Below, in pieces: positions 1 through 9,495 of a stretch of DNA of 64,000 nt. The position numbers and the translations under genes were made by a program. Under the pieces are notes generated by a model, which was given only the letters and a program-made list of their open reading frames with translations, had not been told where the DNA came from and made no database searches. The stretch lies in the NCBI RefSeq assembly GCF_018882445.1, contig NZ_JACVOM010000001.1, positions 496,001 through 560,000 on the forward strand. The letters are read 5' to 3'. The stretch comes from Polynucleobacter sp. 15G-AUS-farblos (GTDB lineage Bacteria > Pseudomonadota > Gammaproteobacteria > Burkholderiales > Burkholderiaceae). How positions within the stretch are numbered: position 1 is the stretch's first letter; the number at the start of each line of letters is the position of its first letter.

Positions 1-390
1 GCGCTCGATCCACATAAAGATTTCGGTATAAACCGTTTGTGGACAGGCGTAGCCACAAAATAAGCGGCCTGCTACCGCAGTAAATAGAAATAAGGCTAAT
101 GCTGAAAGTATCAGCAAGAGCGTGAGATAGATGACATCCTGCGGCCAAAGGACAAGGCCAAAAATATAGAACTTACGCTGAACTAAATCAAAGAGAACGG
201 CCTGGCGATCATTCCAACTCAGCCATGGTAAGCCATAGAACAACAGCTGTGTTGCAAATACCAGTATGAAACGCCAGCGGGCAAATAAACCCGATACGGA
301 GCGAGGATAAATCTTGCGCCGGACCTCATACAGAGACTCCTCAATAACTTCTATTGGGACTGGCTTCCCACCCGGCGACTGTGCTGACAC
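1..390 (-). CDS. ccoG: Cytochrome c oxidase accessory protein CcoG, N-terminal part (runs off window)
   Basis: The first about 130 residues of a polyferredoxin-like membrane protein are visible. A hydrophilic N-terminus is followed by two hydrophobic segments and the family motif CGYACPQTVYTE. CcoG (RdxA/FixG) helps cbb3 oxidase assembly, probably in copper handling. The frame is open from the stop codon of ccoP, so the start must lie just after it. A GTG at 388-390 is the first usable start, and the next Met is far inside the conserved region. The gene continues beyond base 1, so the iron-sulfur cysteine motifs cannot be checked. It is the last visible gene of the ccoNOQPG operon. Confidence 0.88.
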   Translation of the reverse strand, partial: MSAQSPGGKPVPIEVIEESLYEVRRKIYPRSVSGLFARWRFILVFATQLLFYGLPWLSWNDRQAVLFDLVQRKFYIFGLVLWPQDVIYLTLLLILSALALFLFTAVAGRLFCGYACPQTVYTEIFMWIER

Positions 391-393
391 TGA

Positions 394-1317
394 TTACTTT
401 GCTGCTGGCTGCTTGTTATTAGACAAGCCCCAAACATAGGCGGTTAGCAAATGAATCTTCTCAGGACTCAGCACTTTGTCCTGCGATGGCATCATCGCCA
501 TGCGACCCTTAGTTAGGGTTTCAATAATTGCAGCCTCAGAGCCACCATATAACCAAGTCTTATCGGTTAAGTTAGGAGCACCTAAAGCAATATTGCCTTT
601 GCCATCTGCGCCATGACAAGCCACGCAATTGGCTTTGAATAATTCTGCGCCACGAGTGACTTTTGCATCATCAGCAGGCAGACCAGACAAACTACGAACG
701 TAGTTGGCTAAATCTACAATCTGTGCACTTTCTAGATGTCCATATGCAGGCATCACTCCATTGCGGCCGTTAATCAGCGTTGTCTTAATATTTTCAGGAG
801 ATCCGCCGTAGAGCCAGTCACCGTCAGTTAAATTTGGAAAGCCTTTAGCGCCACCGGCATCAGAGCCATGGCATTGTGCGCAGGAGTTTAAGAATAGACG
901 TTGTCCCATCTCACGGGCTTTTGGGTCGGCAGCAACTTGCTCAATATCCATCTTGACGTATTTGGCATAGACCGGCTTTAACTCATCATTAGCAGTAGTC
1001 ATGGATTGCATCAAAGCACCGTCAGTGCTGTAGCCTAATACACCAGGGAAAGATCCGAGCCCAGGAAACAAGACCAAATAAACTAAACCAAACACGCAAG
1101 AGAGTAAAAACATCCACATCCACCAGCGTGGGAGTGGATTATTTAGCTCACGTAAGTCACCATCCCAAACATGACCTGTATCAGCAACCGCACCATCTGC
1201 CGTATGCACCACTTTAGCTTTACGCTGTGAAAATAATAGCCATACACACCAAACAATACCTACCAATGAAACTAGTGCGATGTAGCTACTCCAACCGCTG
1301 CTAAAAAAGTCACTCAT
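394..1317 (-). CDS. ccoP: cbb3-type cytochrome c oxidase subunit III, diheme CcoP
   Basis: 307 aa. CcoP is the membrane-anchored diheme cytochrome c that passes electrons to CcoO and CcoN. An N-terminal membrane segment (about 10-30) and a second hydrophobic segment (about 67-88) are followed by two cytochrome c domains. These carry the heme-binding motifs CAQCH (about 146) and CVACH (about 232), with downstream Met-containing ligand regions. The start ATG overlaps the ccoQ stop as ATGA, so the two are translationally coupled. Length and order match standard ccoNOQP operons. Confidence 0.97.
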   Translation of the reverse strand: MSDFFSSGWSSYIALVSLVGIVWCVWLLFSQRKAKVVHTADGAVADTGHVWDGDLRELNNPLPRWWMWMFLLSCVFGLVYLVLFPGLGSFPGVLGYSTDGALMQSMTTANDELKPVYAKYVKMDIEQVAADPKAREMGQRLFLNSCAQCHGSDAGGAKGFPNLTDGDWLYGGSPENIKTTLINGRNGVMPAYGHLESAQIVDLANYVRSLSGLPADDAKVTRGAELFKANCVACHGADGKGNIALGAPNLTDKTWLYGGSEAAIIETLTKGRMAMMPSQDKVLSPEKIHLLTAYVWGLSNNKQPAAK

Positions 1318-1481
1318 GATTTATCCTTACTGAATTCATCCGGAAGATCAAATGGAAGCTCCGCAGATTCCTGGTTTGCTTTTTTTCTACCTGGAGACCA
1401 AGCCCACCAAACAATTCCTACAAAAAAAATAAGTCCAATAACTGTAGAAAATGCTGAAAGATAAGGTGTGATCTGTTCCAT
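1314..1481 (-). CDS. ccoQ: cbb3 oxidase small subunit IV, CcoQ
   Basis: 55 aa. It starts MEQITPYL, then has a single membrane helix ending VGIVWWAWSP and a basic patch (GRKKAN) followed by an acidic tail. CcoQ stabilises the CcoP-CcoNO interaction in other bacteria. The assignment rests on position between ccoO and ccoP, size, one transmembrane segment and the WWAWSP-type motif. Its TGA overlaps the ccoP ATG. Confidence 0.9.
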   Translation of the reverse strand: MEQITPYLSAFSTVIGLIFFVGIVWWAWSPGRKKANQESAELPFDLPDEFSKDKS

Positions 1482-1515
1482 TTGATTTATATCGTTCTAA
1501 TTAAAATGCTATTCC

Positions 1516-2166
1516 TTACTTGGCAACCACTTCATCAACCATGATGTAGCGACGAGAAATACCAAGCCCTTGGAGGTATGCAATCAAAGCATCCTCTTCT
1601 GTCTTGCCTTCTAATTCCTTGGGTGCATTTGCAATCATTTCCTCTGTATAAGGAACACCCAAGCGGGTCATGGCAATCATATGAGATTGGATTGAAGAAG
1701 TATCAGCAGCATTCTTCTGCAACCATGGGTAACCAGGCATATTGGACTCTGGTACCACATCACGTGGATTGCGCAAGTGGATACGATGCCAATCATCTGA
1801 ATAACGAGCACCTACACGAGCCAAGTCTGGACCAGTACGCTTACTACCCCAAAGGAATGGATGGTCAAATACAGACTCGCCGGCCAATGAATAAGGGCCG
1901 TAACGCTCCACTTCCGAACGCAGAGTACGAATCTGCTGTGAATGACACCCAACACAGCCTTCACGCTGATAAATATCACGCCCAGCCAAACGCAGAGCTG
2001 AATAGGGCTCTACGCCAGGGCTTGGCTCAGTAGTGGTGTGCTGGAAAAAGAGGGGAACAATTTGAACTAAACCAGCAATCGATACAACGATGATTGTTGC
2101 AATGATTAACCACCCAACGTTTTTCTCAAGTGTTCCGTGGGAAAAGAATTTATTTTCGCTAGACAT
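1516..2166 (-). CDS. ccoO: cbb3-type cytochrome c oxidase subunit II, monoheme CcoO
   Basis: 216 aa. CcoO is the membrane-bound monoheme cytochrome c of the cbb3 oxidase. An N-terminal anchor (about 15-40) precedes the heme motif [10 protein letters not shown] (about 71-80), and conserved [10 protein letters not shown] and NMPGYPWL segments supply the distal Met region. An AGGAGAAG Shine-Dalgarno sits just before the ATG. It lies 12 bases after ccoN and shares its transcript. Confidence 0.97.
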   Translation of the reverse strand: MSSENKFFSHGTLEKNVGWLIIATIIVVSIAGLVQIVPLFFQHTTTEPSPGVEPYSALRLAGRDIYQREGCVGCHSQQIRTLRSEVERYGPYSLAGESVFDHPFLWGSKRTGPDLARVGARYSDDWHRIHLRNPRDVVPESNMPGYPWLQKNAADTSSIQSHMIAMTRLGVPYTEEMIANAPKELEGKTEEDALIAYLQGLGISRRYIMVDEVVAK

Positions 2167-2178
2167 TTTCTTCTCCTA

Positions 2179-3618
2179 TTAGTGTTCAGCAACAGCCATT
2201 GGGATCGGCGCGTTAATAAAAGCCTTACCTTGAACTGTTTTGAAGACGTTATATGCCATCAAGAACATGCCACTTAAGTAGCATAGGCCGCCTATTAAAC
2301 GAATGACATAAAAAGGATAGGTTGCTTTAACTGACTCAACGAAGCTATAAGTCAAAGTTCCATCCGGCTCGAAGGCCCTCCACATCAATCCTTGCATCAC
2401 GCCTGCAATCCACATAGCAGCAATGTAGAGCACAACCCCGATCGTAGCAATCCAGAAATGTAATTCGATCCACTTAGTGCTATACATCTCTTTTTGACCA
2501 ACCAAACGTGGAATGAGATAGTACAAAGAACCAATCGTAATCATCGCAACCCAGCCCAAAGCGCCAGAGTGCACGTGGCCGATAGTCCAGTCAGTATAGT
2601 GAGACAAGCTATTGACAGTCTTGATAGACATCATCGAACCTTCGAAGGTAGACATGCCGTAGAAAGACAATGCCACTACCAGGAATTTCAAAATCGGATC
2701 ACGGCGTAACTTATACCAAGCGCCAGACAAAGTCATGATGCCGTTGATCATGCCGCCCCATGAAGGTGCTAACAAGATGAGTGAGAATACCGTTCCTAAA
2801 GATTGGGTCCAATCAGGCAGCGAAGTGTGCTGAAGATGATGAGGACCTGCCCACATATAGGTGAAGTTCAATGCCCAAAAGTGAACAATAGATAAGCGAT
2901 AGGAATAAATTGGTCGCTCGGCCTGTTTTGGAATGAAGTAATACATCATGCCCAAAAAGCTCGTAGTCAAGAAGAAACCTACTGCATTGTGACCATACCA
3001 CCATTGAACCATTGCATCTTGAACGCCTGAATACGCAGAATATGATTTCCACAAGCTTGCAGGCATTTCCAAATTATTGAAAATATGGAGGATGGCAATA
3101 GTCAAAATATATGCGCCAAAGAACCAATTAGAAACATAAATATGTTTCGTCTTACGTTTCATAATGGTGCCGAAGAAAACGACTGCGTAAGCAACCCAAA
3201 CTAAAGTAATGAGGATATCAATCGGCCACTCTAATTCTGCGTATTCTTTGGAAGTTGAGAATCCTAAAGGCAATGTAATGGCAGCTAAAACAATCACCGC
3301 CTGCCAACCCCAGAAAGTAAAAGCTGCCAGCTTGTCACAAAATAATCTTGCCTGGCTAGTACGCTGAACAATATAGTAAGACGTTGCAAATAAGGCAGAT
3401 CCACCGAAAGCAAAAATTACTGCATTGGTGTGTAGCGGACGTAAACGACCATAACTTAACCAAGGAATATTAAAGGTGATATCTGGCCAGATGAGTTGAG
3501 CTGCGAGAATGACCCCCACGAGCATGCCAACAATTCCCCAAAGTACAGTAACAATGGCAAATTGGCTGACAACCTTGTAATTGAAGGTATCTTGATTACT
3601 CCCCACGGTAAGTCCCAT
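2179..3618 (-). CDS. ccoN: cbb3-type cytochrome c oxidase subunit I, CcoN
   Basis: 479 aa from the chosen start. CcoN is the catalytic heme-copper subunit with about 12 membrane helices. It reduces O2 with high affinity and pumps protons. Visible ligand regions include [38 protein letters not shown] and [11 protein letters not shown] chose ATG 3616-3618 because AAGGAG lies six bases upstream and the protein then begins MGLTVGSN. An in-frame ATG at 3651 would add 11 residues but has no ribosome binding site. The promoter at 3665-3713 carries a perfect FNR-type box, in line with microaerobic induction. Confidence 0.97.
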   Translation of the reverse strand: MGLTVGSNQDTFNYKVVSQFAIVTVLWGIVGMLVGVILAAQLIWPDITFNIPWLSYGRLRPLHTNAVIFAFGGSALFATSYYIVQRTSQARLFCDKLAAFTFWGWQAVIVLAAITLPLGFSTSKEYAELEWPIDILITLVWVAYAVVFFGTIMKRKTKHIYVSNWFFGAYILTIAILHIFNNLEMPASLWKSYSAYSGVQDAMVQWWYGHNAVGFFLTTSFLGMMYYFIPKQAERPIYSYRLSIVHFWALNFTYMWAGPHHLQHTSLPDWTQSLGTVFSLILLAPSWGGMINGIMTLSGAWYKLRRDPILKFLVVALSFYGMSTFEGSMMSIKTVNSLSHYTDWTIGHVHSGALGWVAMITIGSLYYLIPRLVGQKEMYSTKWIELHFWIATIGVVLYIAAMWIAGVMQGLMWRAFEPDGTLTYSFVESVKATYPFYVIRLIGGLCYLSGMFLMAYNVFKTVQGKAFINAPIPMAVAEH

Positions 3619-3664
3619 GGTTTCTCCTTTTTTGTGACCAAACAACGACATAATCCAAATAGAT

Positions 3665-3713
3665 TGGATTGATTATCAAAGTAAGGTCTTAAGGGAGTTT
3701 TGATCTATATCAA
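3665..3713 (-). promoter_or_regulatory. FNR/Anr/FixK-type class II promoter of ccoNOQPG
   Basis: On the minus strand, the perfect dyad TTGAT-N4-ATCAA occupies 3700-3713 and a -10-like GATAAT occupies 3672-3677. This puts a start site near 3665, so the box is centred at about -41.5, the classic position for FNR-family activation of class II promoters. The inferred leader to the ccoN ATG at 3618 is about 47 nt. A second, shorter dyad TTGAT-N1-ATCAA at 3669-3679 overlaps the -10. The regulator is not encoded in this window. Confidence 0.8.
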
Positions 3714-3761
3714 AAAGGGAGAGGCAAAATAGTATTGCCCAAAAATGACTGAAACTAGCTG

Positions 3762-3780
3762 ATATCTATCCAATAGATAT
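3762..3780. repeat. Perfect 8-bp inverted repeat between ccoS and ccoN
   Basis: ATATCTAT, a CCA spacer, then ATAGATAT. It lies just past the ccoS stop and upstream of the FNR box for ccoN. There is no U-run, so it is not a clear terminator. It could be a protein-binding dyad or chance in AT-rich DNA. Confidence 0.4.
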
Positions 3781-3784
3781 ATGG

Positions 3785-3961
3785 CTAATCTTGAGAGTGT
3801 TCACTAACTTTTTTAGAAGTTGAAGTGTCATCATCCATCAAGATAGCCTGTCCGGGACCCTCTAAATCATCGAATTGGCCACTTTTGATGGACCAATTGA
3901 ATATCCAAACTAAGAGCCCCACTAAAAGGAGAGAAATAGGAATAAGAAGAAAGAGTCCCAT
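3785..3961 (-). CDS. ccoS: cbb3 oxidase maturation protein CcoS
   Basis: 58 aa. A single N-terminal membrane helix (MGLFLLIPISLLLVGLLVWI) is followed by the family signature WSIKSGQFDDLEGPG and an acidic, serine-rich tail. CcoS is needed to insert cofactors into CcoN in Rhodobacter. It starts nine bases after the end of ccoI on the same strand, so ccoI and ccoS are probably cotranscribed. Confidence 0.93.
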   Translation of the reverse strand: MGLFLLIPISLLLVGLLVWIFNWSIKSGQFDDLEGPGQAILMDDDTSTSKKVSEHSQD

Positions 3962-3970
3962 CCCTACAGT

Positions 3971-6400
3971 CTAAGCCTTTCGCAAACGCCAAGCATTTAA
4001 GGTTACTGCCAGGGATGACAAAGACATTCCAATGCCTGCAACCCATGGATTAACCCAACCCATCATGGCCGCTGGTATTGCTAGCAAGTTGTAGACCAAA
4101 GCCCAAAGTAAATTCTCTTTAATAATGACTGCCGTTTTATCAGCCAACAATAAAGTCTTTGCAAGCGGCTTTAGAGAGGCAGAAGTCAGGATGGCATCAG
4201 CACCAGCTGACGCTAAAGGGGCTCCAGCACCCACAGCAATCGATACATCTGCTCGCGCCAATAGTGGTGCATCATTTACACCATCTCCTATTGCCCACAC
4301 AAATCGACCAGCATTTTGTAATCGCTCAATATAGTCGTACTTATCTTCCGGCGAGCAGCCTCCAACAAAACTACTGATGCCAACATGATTAGCCCACCAA
4401 GCGACTGTTGCGGGGTCATCACCAGATACCAAATGCACTGCAATGTTTCTGCGTTTTGCGCTAGCCAATAAATCTTCTAAGCCATTGCGAACAGTATCCA
4501 GAAAAATAAAGCTGGCAATCAGCCCAGCATCATCTGCCAAATGGACTTGACCATATTGACCCACTTGAGACCCTGATTGAATTCCAAGCCAGGTTGCACT
4601 ACCCAAACGGTAACTACCCGAAGATAAGCCTTTACCCAAAATATTCATAACCGGCTCAGATAAAACTGGAATAGCCAATTCATCATCTTGAGCAGCACGC
4701 AGCAGTGAGAGTGCCAAAGGGTGCTTCTGCCCTGCCTCTAGCGCCACCGCAATAGCGAGCGCCTCCTTTGCATCAAACCCCGGACGCAAGTTCAGAATTT
4801 CTTGTAGCTCCGGCTGACCCATGGTGAGCGTCCCCGTTTTATCTAAAACAAGATCAGTCGTTTTCACCAAACCTTCTAACACGTGACCACGCACAATCAA
4901 CAAGCCTAATTTAGTCACCGCACCCTGAGCTGCAGCCATGGCAGTAGGCACTGCTAGGGACAAAGCACATGGGCAACTGGCAACCAATACTGAAACTAAT
5001 ACGGTCCACGCGCGACTTGGATCAAAATATAACCAAATAGCCGAAGAGAGGAAGGCGCTAAACAATAAAAATGCTACGAAATATGCAGCCCATTTTTCTG
5101 CAAGGCTTACCATCACCGGTTTAGCTAATAAAGCTTGATCCAATAAAGAGGCAATGCCTGCAATGCGAGTGGATTGCCCTACTGCTTCAATGCGCATGAT
5201 GAGTGGATTGAGAATATTGTGAGTTCCCGCGTAGACACGATCACCCAGCTTTTTCTCAACAGGTTTAGATTCTCCGGTTAATAGTGATTCATCTAGCGCA
5301 CTCGGATTTTCAATCAATATGCCATCTGCTGGCACAACTTCACCTGGAGATACTCTTAAGACATCCCCAGGATTGCAATTGACTACGGGCACTAGAGCTA
5401 CTACCTGTGAGCTTGGATAATCTGTCATACGCTCGCAAGTCGCAGGGAGCTGTTTTGCTAAGGCTTCCGCCCCACCTTGGGCATCCTGCCTAGCTAGGAG
5501 TTCGACATAACGCGCCGCTAATATAAAGGCAACAAACATCGTGATCGAATCAAAATAACTTTGGCCAGAACCCGTAATCAGATTGATCGTTCCAGCAATA
5601 AATGCCAATGCCAAAGCCAATGCAATAGGCACATCCATTCCCAACATCCGGGTTTCCTTAAATGACAGCACGCTACGCCAAGCTGCCTGAAAGATCGGGC
5701 CTGCGGAGTACACCATGACAGGCACAGTTAAAACCCAGCTAGTCCAGGCTAATAACAAATCGTATTCAGCGGTGATGTCATCGGCGCCCACATAAGATGG
5801 CCACGCATACATCATGACTTGCATCATTCCCAAGAGTGCAACACCTAGTCTGGTAAGTAATTGTCTTCTTTCCTTTTTAGCTCGCTCTAAAGATAAAGAG
5901 GGTTCAAAAGGCCAAGCTTCATACCCCACTCTCTCGATTTCAAAAATCAATCTAGCTAAGCTAGTTTGATCTGAGGAAAAGCGCACCATTACTTTTTGTG
6001 TGACGTAATTAATCTGCACATCCCTAACGCCACTAATGCGTCGAAGATGTTGCTCACACAACCATACACAAGCAGCGCAACGAATTTTTTCTAAGCGTAA
6101 GGTTGTCTCTAATTCACCTGTATCACCAAAAGGTCGCGTAAATCGACTACGCAAAGACGGGTCGTCATAAGGTCGGAGTTTTTCAGGAATCTCATTGGAT
6201 GCTAAATAGGCTGCCGGCTTTTCACATGACTGAGCCCTTCTGGCATAAAACACTTCTAGACCTTCACCATGAATGGTTTGCGCAATCGCCATACAACCAG
6301 GACAACAAAATGGTCGACTTACTCCGGCCAAATCAGCTTCAATTAATTCATCCGGAAGAATGGTGCTAGAGCAGTGATAGCAAACCAAATTTTGTTTCAT
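3971..6400 (-). CDS. ccoI: P1B-type copper ATPase for cbb3 assembly, CcoI/FixI
   Basis: 809 aa from ATG 6400. CcoI is a membrane copper pump that supplies Cu to the CcoN site. Features in order: a Cys-rich N-terminus (CYHC and CCPGC), a heavy-metal domain with CAACVWLC (about 110), membrane helices, the TGES actuator motif, the CPCALS metal channel, DKTGTLT with the phosphorylated Asp, HPLALS and GDGVNDAPLL. I prefer ATG 6400 because it overlaps the upstream MFS stop as ATGA. A TTG at 6421 would also be in frame but has no support. It is followed by ccoS. Confidence 0.95.
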   Translation of the reverse strand: MKQNLVCYHCSSTILPDELIEADLAGVSRPFCCPGCMAIAQTIHGEGLEVFYARRAQSCEKPAAYLASNEIPEKLRPYDDPSLRSRFTRPFGDTGELETTLRLEKIRCAACVWLCEQHLRRISGVRDVQINYVTQKVMVRFSSDQTSLARLIFEIERVGYEAWPFEPSLSLERAKKERRQLLTRLGVALLGMMQVMMYAWPSYVGADDITAEYDLLLAWTSWVLTVPVMVYSAGPIFQAAWRSVLSFKETRMLGMDVPIALALALAFIAGTINLITGSGQSYFDSITMFVAFILAARYVELLARQDAQGGAEALAKQLPATCERMTDYPSSQVVALVPVVNCNPGDVLRVSPGEVVPADGILIENPSALDESLLTGESKPVEKKLGDRVYAGTHNILNPLIMRIEAVGQSTRIAGIASLLDQALLAKPVMVSLAEKWAAYFVAFLLFSAFLSSAIWLYFDPSRAWTVLVSVLVASCPCALSLAVPTAMAAAQGAVTKLGLLIVRGHVLEGLVKTTDLVLDKTGTLTMGQPELQEILNLRPGFDAKEALAIAVALEAGQKHPLALSLLRAAQDDELAIPVLSEPVMNILGKGLSSGSYRLGSATWLGIQSGSQVGQYGQVHLADDAGLIASFIFLDTVRNGLEDLLASAKRRNIAVHLVSGDDPATVAWWANHVGISSFVGGCSPEDKYDYIERLQNAGRFVWAIGDGVNDAPLLARADVSIAVGAGAPLASAGADAILTSASLKPLAKTLLLADKTAVIIKENLLWALVYNLLAIPAAMMGWVNPWVAGIGMSLSSLAVTLNAWRLRKA

Positions 6401-7632
6401 TGACTTGCTTTGCTTCCCCAACCATTGTGGCGCTCATAAATCACAAAGAGCACACCCCAAATCACCACGGATACGTAGGCCCAGATCCAAGAAACTTGGG
6501 AAGTGCGTGATCCCGAGATGTCTAATACAAAACCAAAAATAGCAGGGCCTAGTAAGCCACCCCCAAATCCCATTAGAGAGTGGAGTCCCATCGCGGCACC
6601 TTTAATATTCTCTTTCGCACTGATAACCAAACCGGCAGTTAGCGTAGAAGAATCGGCCATGATAAAAATAGTGTGCCCAATAGCCAATGCACATATGATC
6701 CACCAAGATTGGCCGGTAGAGCACGCTAACAAAATACCCATTACCGCGCTAGTGAGCATCACTATACAAACCCATTTTTGTCGACCTACGCGCAGAGCAA
6801 TTTCATTTCCCAAAATGGAGGATGGCACTCCAAAGAAATTAATCACGCCTGCCAAAGTAGTGGCAGCCAAGAAAAAAGTTTCTCCTGCAATTGCTGTGCA
6901 AAATGCAAAGAAGGCGACGATCCAGCTTCTTGAGGCAAATAACTCTAATGAGTGCGTGGTATAGCCAAAGATAAAACCGGATGCATTTTTATCTTGCAGG
7001 ACCAATTTCCATTTATCTACAGGGAAGATGTCATGAATACGAATATTGATCGGACCTTTCCACTTCTCATGCTGCAGAGGAGGAATAAGAAGTAACACGA
7101 TCAAAAATGCGCTAAATGGGCCCAAGGCAATAATGCCAAATACATAGTGCCAATCTAGAGCACTCAGGATCCAGCCTGAGCAGAGATAAGAGAAGCCGGT
7201 GCCAATCCCAAAAAAAGCGGTGTAAAAAGCAATATGTCGCGTCAACTCCCCCGTCTGAATACGATCAGACAAAATTTTGAGACCAGGCATATAGGTTCCT
7301 GCTAGCCCAGCGCCATTCATTGCCATAAAAAACAAGGCTGTCCAAAAGTTAAACGCAAAAAAGGCCATTCCCAGAAGACCACAGGTCGCAGATAGCCCTC
7401 CTACTAAATAGACCTTACGAGCATCCACCCTATCCGTAAGTGCAGTTGCTAGGGGTACCGCCACCATATACCCAAAGAAAAATGCGCTCGCAATTAAACC
7501 GGACTGAAGATTGGAGAGTTGCCATTCCTCCTGCAAGGAGGTAAGAACTACGGCATAGCAAGCAAAGCCTAATAAAGCACAGGTTTGTGCCATGAGCATA
7601 AGAGGGGTGTAACCAGCCGATCGTAAGCGCAT
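6397..7632 (-). CDS. MFS transporter coupled to ccoI
   Basis: 411 aa with about 12 hydrophobic helices and an MFS loop 2-3 motif region (PLATALTDRVDARKVYLVGG). The substrate is unknown. Its stop codon overlaps the ccoI start as ATGA, so it is translated together with a copper ATPase. MFS-type copper importers (CcoA) serve cbb3 biogenesis in Rhodobacter. Here a Met/His run MGLHSLM is present near the C-terminal half, but I cannot confirm the CcoA motifs. It could equally be an organic-anion permease that happens to be adjacent. Confidence 0.85.
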   Translation of the reverse strand: MRLRSAGYTPLMLMAQTCALLGFACYAVVLTSLQEEWQLSNLQSGLIASAFFFGYMVAVPLATALTDRVDARKVYLVGGLSATCGLLGMAFFAFNFWTALFFMAMNGAGLAGTYMPGLKILSDRIQTGELTRHIAFYTAFFGIGTGFSYLCSGWILSALDWHYVFGIIALGPFSAFLIVLLLIPPLQHEKWKGPINIRIHDIFPVDKWKLVLQDKNASGFIFGYTTHSLELFASRSWIVAFFAFCTAIAGETFFLAATTLAGVINFFGVPSSILGNEIALRVGRQKWVCIVMLTSAVMGILLACSTGQSWWIICALAIGHTIFIMADSSTLTAGLVISAKENIKGAAMGLHSLMGFGGGLLGPAIFGFVLDISGSRTSQVSWIWAYVSVVIWGVLFVIYERHNGWGSKASQ

Positions 7633-7715
7633 AAAGACTCAGTAAAAACGTGAAGTCATTCTACTCGCCTCAAAACAGCAAGACCCGCTACACTATGAAA
7701 AACAGTGGAGACCTT

Positions 7716-8699
7716 ATGAAAACCAAAACCCCTTTAAGACACTTAATTTTGTCCCTTGCAGGCCTTGTGATGACCCTGGGTGGCACCTATGCTTTTGCAG
7801 ATAATTACCCCTCCAAACCGATCAAAGCAATTGTCCCGTTTGCCGCAGGTAGCGCAACCGATCAAATTGGCCGAGCCTTTGCAGCCAAAATGGCGGAATC
7901 TTTAGGGCAGCCAGTCGTGATTGAAAATCGACCTGGTGCCAATGGCATGATTGGCGCAGACTTGGTAGCCAAAGCTCCAGCTGACGGCTACACCCTGCTT
8001 TTTGGAACCAACAGTACCAATGCTGCATTAAAAAGCTTGGTTAAAAATCTTCCTTACAACCAAGATACCGCATTTACACCGATCGGTTATTTTGGATCGG
8101 TACCTTTAATTGTCGCGATTAATAATGATGTTCCAGCTAAATCATTGAACGGCTTTGTCTCTCTTGCCAAAGCGGATCCAGGAAAAATGACATTTGCGTA
8201 TGCAAGCACTTCGCAACGTGTTTCTTCAGAAATGCTATCTAGTGTTGCAGGAATCAAGATGACCGGCGTCTCTTATAAGAGCGGACCAAATGCAATGACC
8301 GATTTAATTGGTGGACAGGTCAATATGTTTACTGCTGACTTTGCCGTTACCTTGCCACAAGTTCAGGCAGGCAAAATCCGCGGTCTTGCAGTGACCTCAC
8401 TAAAGCGCTCTCCTGCCATCCCCGAACTCCCTACTGTCAATGAGGCACTGGGCATTAAAGGTTATGAGTTGATCGCATTCTTTGCGGCCTTTGGTCCAGC
8501 TGGAATGCCAAAAGATGCTGTGATGAAGCTCAATAAGGCGATTAACGATGCCGCTAAATCAAAGGACCTAGTCGAGCGTTTTTCTGCGATGGGTTTTGAA
8601 TCCCAGCCGGGCACACCTGAAGCACTGGGTCAGAAAATTAAATTAGAAACTGTGAAGTGGGCCAAGGCTATTAAAGACGCCGGCATGGAGCCAGAATAA
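7716..8699 (+). CDS. Bug/TctC-family tripartite tricarboxylate transporter substrate-binding protein
   Basis: 327 aa. It is a periplasmic binding protein with a signal peptide ending near YAFADNYPSKPI. Family features are YPSKPIKAIVPFAAGSATD, VVIENRPGANGMIGA and DGYTLLFGTNST. The start at 7716 is set by GGAG eight bases upstream and by the signal peptide position. In-frame ATGs at 7650 and 7695 would prepend a non-signal sequence. No TctA or TctB permease gene is nearby. The gene is divergent from the MFS-ccoI-ccoS unit. The ligand is probably a carboxylate, but it cannot be read from sequence. Confidence 0.92.
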   Translation: MKTKTPLRHLILSLAGLVMTLGGTYAFADNYPSKPIKAIVPFAAGSATDQIGRAFAAKMAESLGQPVVIENRPGANGMIGADLVAKAPADGYTLLFGTNSTNAALKSLVKNLPYNQDTAFTPIGYFGSVPLIVAINNDVPAKSLNGFVSLAKADPGKMTFAYASTSQRVSSEMLSSVAGIKMTGVSYKSGPNAMTDLIGGQVNMFTADFAVTLPQVQAGKIRGLAVTSLKRSPAIPELPTVNEALGIKGYELIAFFAAFGPAGMPKDAVMKLNKAINDAAKSKDLVERFSAMGFESQPGTPEALGQKIKLETVKWAKAIKDAGMEPE

Positions 8700-8703
8700 A
8701 TAT

Positions 8704-9459
8704 TTATTGCTGACTTTTATTAGGTGAATCCTGAAATCCATTAGAGCGATAAGTTAATACCAAAGTATCGCGATAGCCATAATCTCCAACTGGCTGAATG
8801 GGAGTGGATTCATGAATCATGCGCTCATCATTCATGAGCAATAGGGACCAAGGCTGGGTTAAGGTAAATCGCAAACCTGCCGAGCCTTGGGCATCAAATA
8901 TCCTGGTCTCGCCACCCTTAATACCAACACGATCCAATAAAAAGACAGCAACAAAATCAACACCATCTCGATGGGCACCCTCAGGGGTTGGTCGCCCAAT
9001 ACCATCGGTAGTATCAATCCGAAATTGATGCGCCTCTATAAACCAAGTACTCACCGGCTTTAGACTACTCAAGATGTGCCCTAAGCCCAGCAAGAGAGAT
9101 TGCCATGCTGGACTACTCAGTAATGGTTTTTGAATTGGCTCAAACCATCTCTCAATACCGCCATGCAAAGCGTTGTAATCCACTGATTGCCAATGGGCGC
9201 GATGAGGCACTAGATCAAGTGTTTCTTTTTTGATTTCATAACTAGCGTGACGACGAAAACGATAGCGACCCCCATCTTTTAAATAAGGGTCGCGTGGCAA
9301 GCCTTCCCAGTATTGGGATAGGGTTTGTAAGTCGCCCACTGGGACATGAGCTAGCTCTGCAACGGTTTCCGCTGAAGCCACCACAAAACCATCGGCGCGC
9401 AAACCTTGTGCCAGCGCTTTTGCCGAAGTTAAGGGAGGTTTCAGTGACGTGATACTCAT
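8704..9459 (-). CDS. 2-oxoglutarate/Fe(II)-dependent dioxygenase family protein
   Basis: 251 aa, soluble. The probable iron ligands are in PEGAHRDGVDF (His-x-Asp) and the downstream MIHESTPI segment, with YRDTLVLTYR near the C-terminus giving the 2OG-binding Arg region. This matches the 2OG-Fe dioxygenase family that includes BsmA-like and amino-acid hydroxylase members. The substrate is unknown. It ends four bases from the convergent Bug gene at 8699. Confidence 0.8.
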   Translation of the reverse strand: MSITSLKPPLTSAKALAQGLRADGFVVASAETVAELAHVPVGDLQTLSQYWEGLPRDPYLKDGGRYRFRRHASYEIKKETLDLVPHRAHWQSVDYNALHGGIERWFEPIQKPLLSSPAWQSLLLGLGHILSSLKPVSTWFIEAHQFRIDTTDGIGRPTPEGAHRDGVDFVAVFLLDRVGIKGGETRIFDAQGSAGLRFTLTQPWSLLLMNDERMIHESTPIQPVGDYGYRDTLVLTYRSNGFQDSPNKSQQ

Positions 9460-9495
9460 AGGTTCATTTTATGGCAGTACATGAAAAGGGATTAC

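Noticed and set aside
1578..2033. 151-aa plus-strand ORF opposite ccoO
   Set aside because: It lies wholly inside ccoO and has no family motif or ribosome site.
6401..6421. Upstream TTG start for ccoI
   Set aside because: The ATG at 6400 overlaps the MFS stop as ATGA and is the more likely start.
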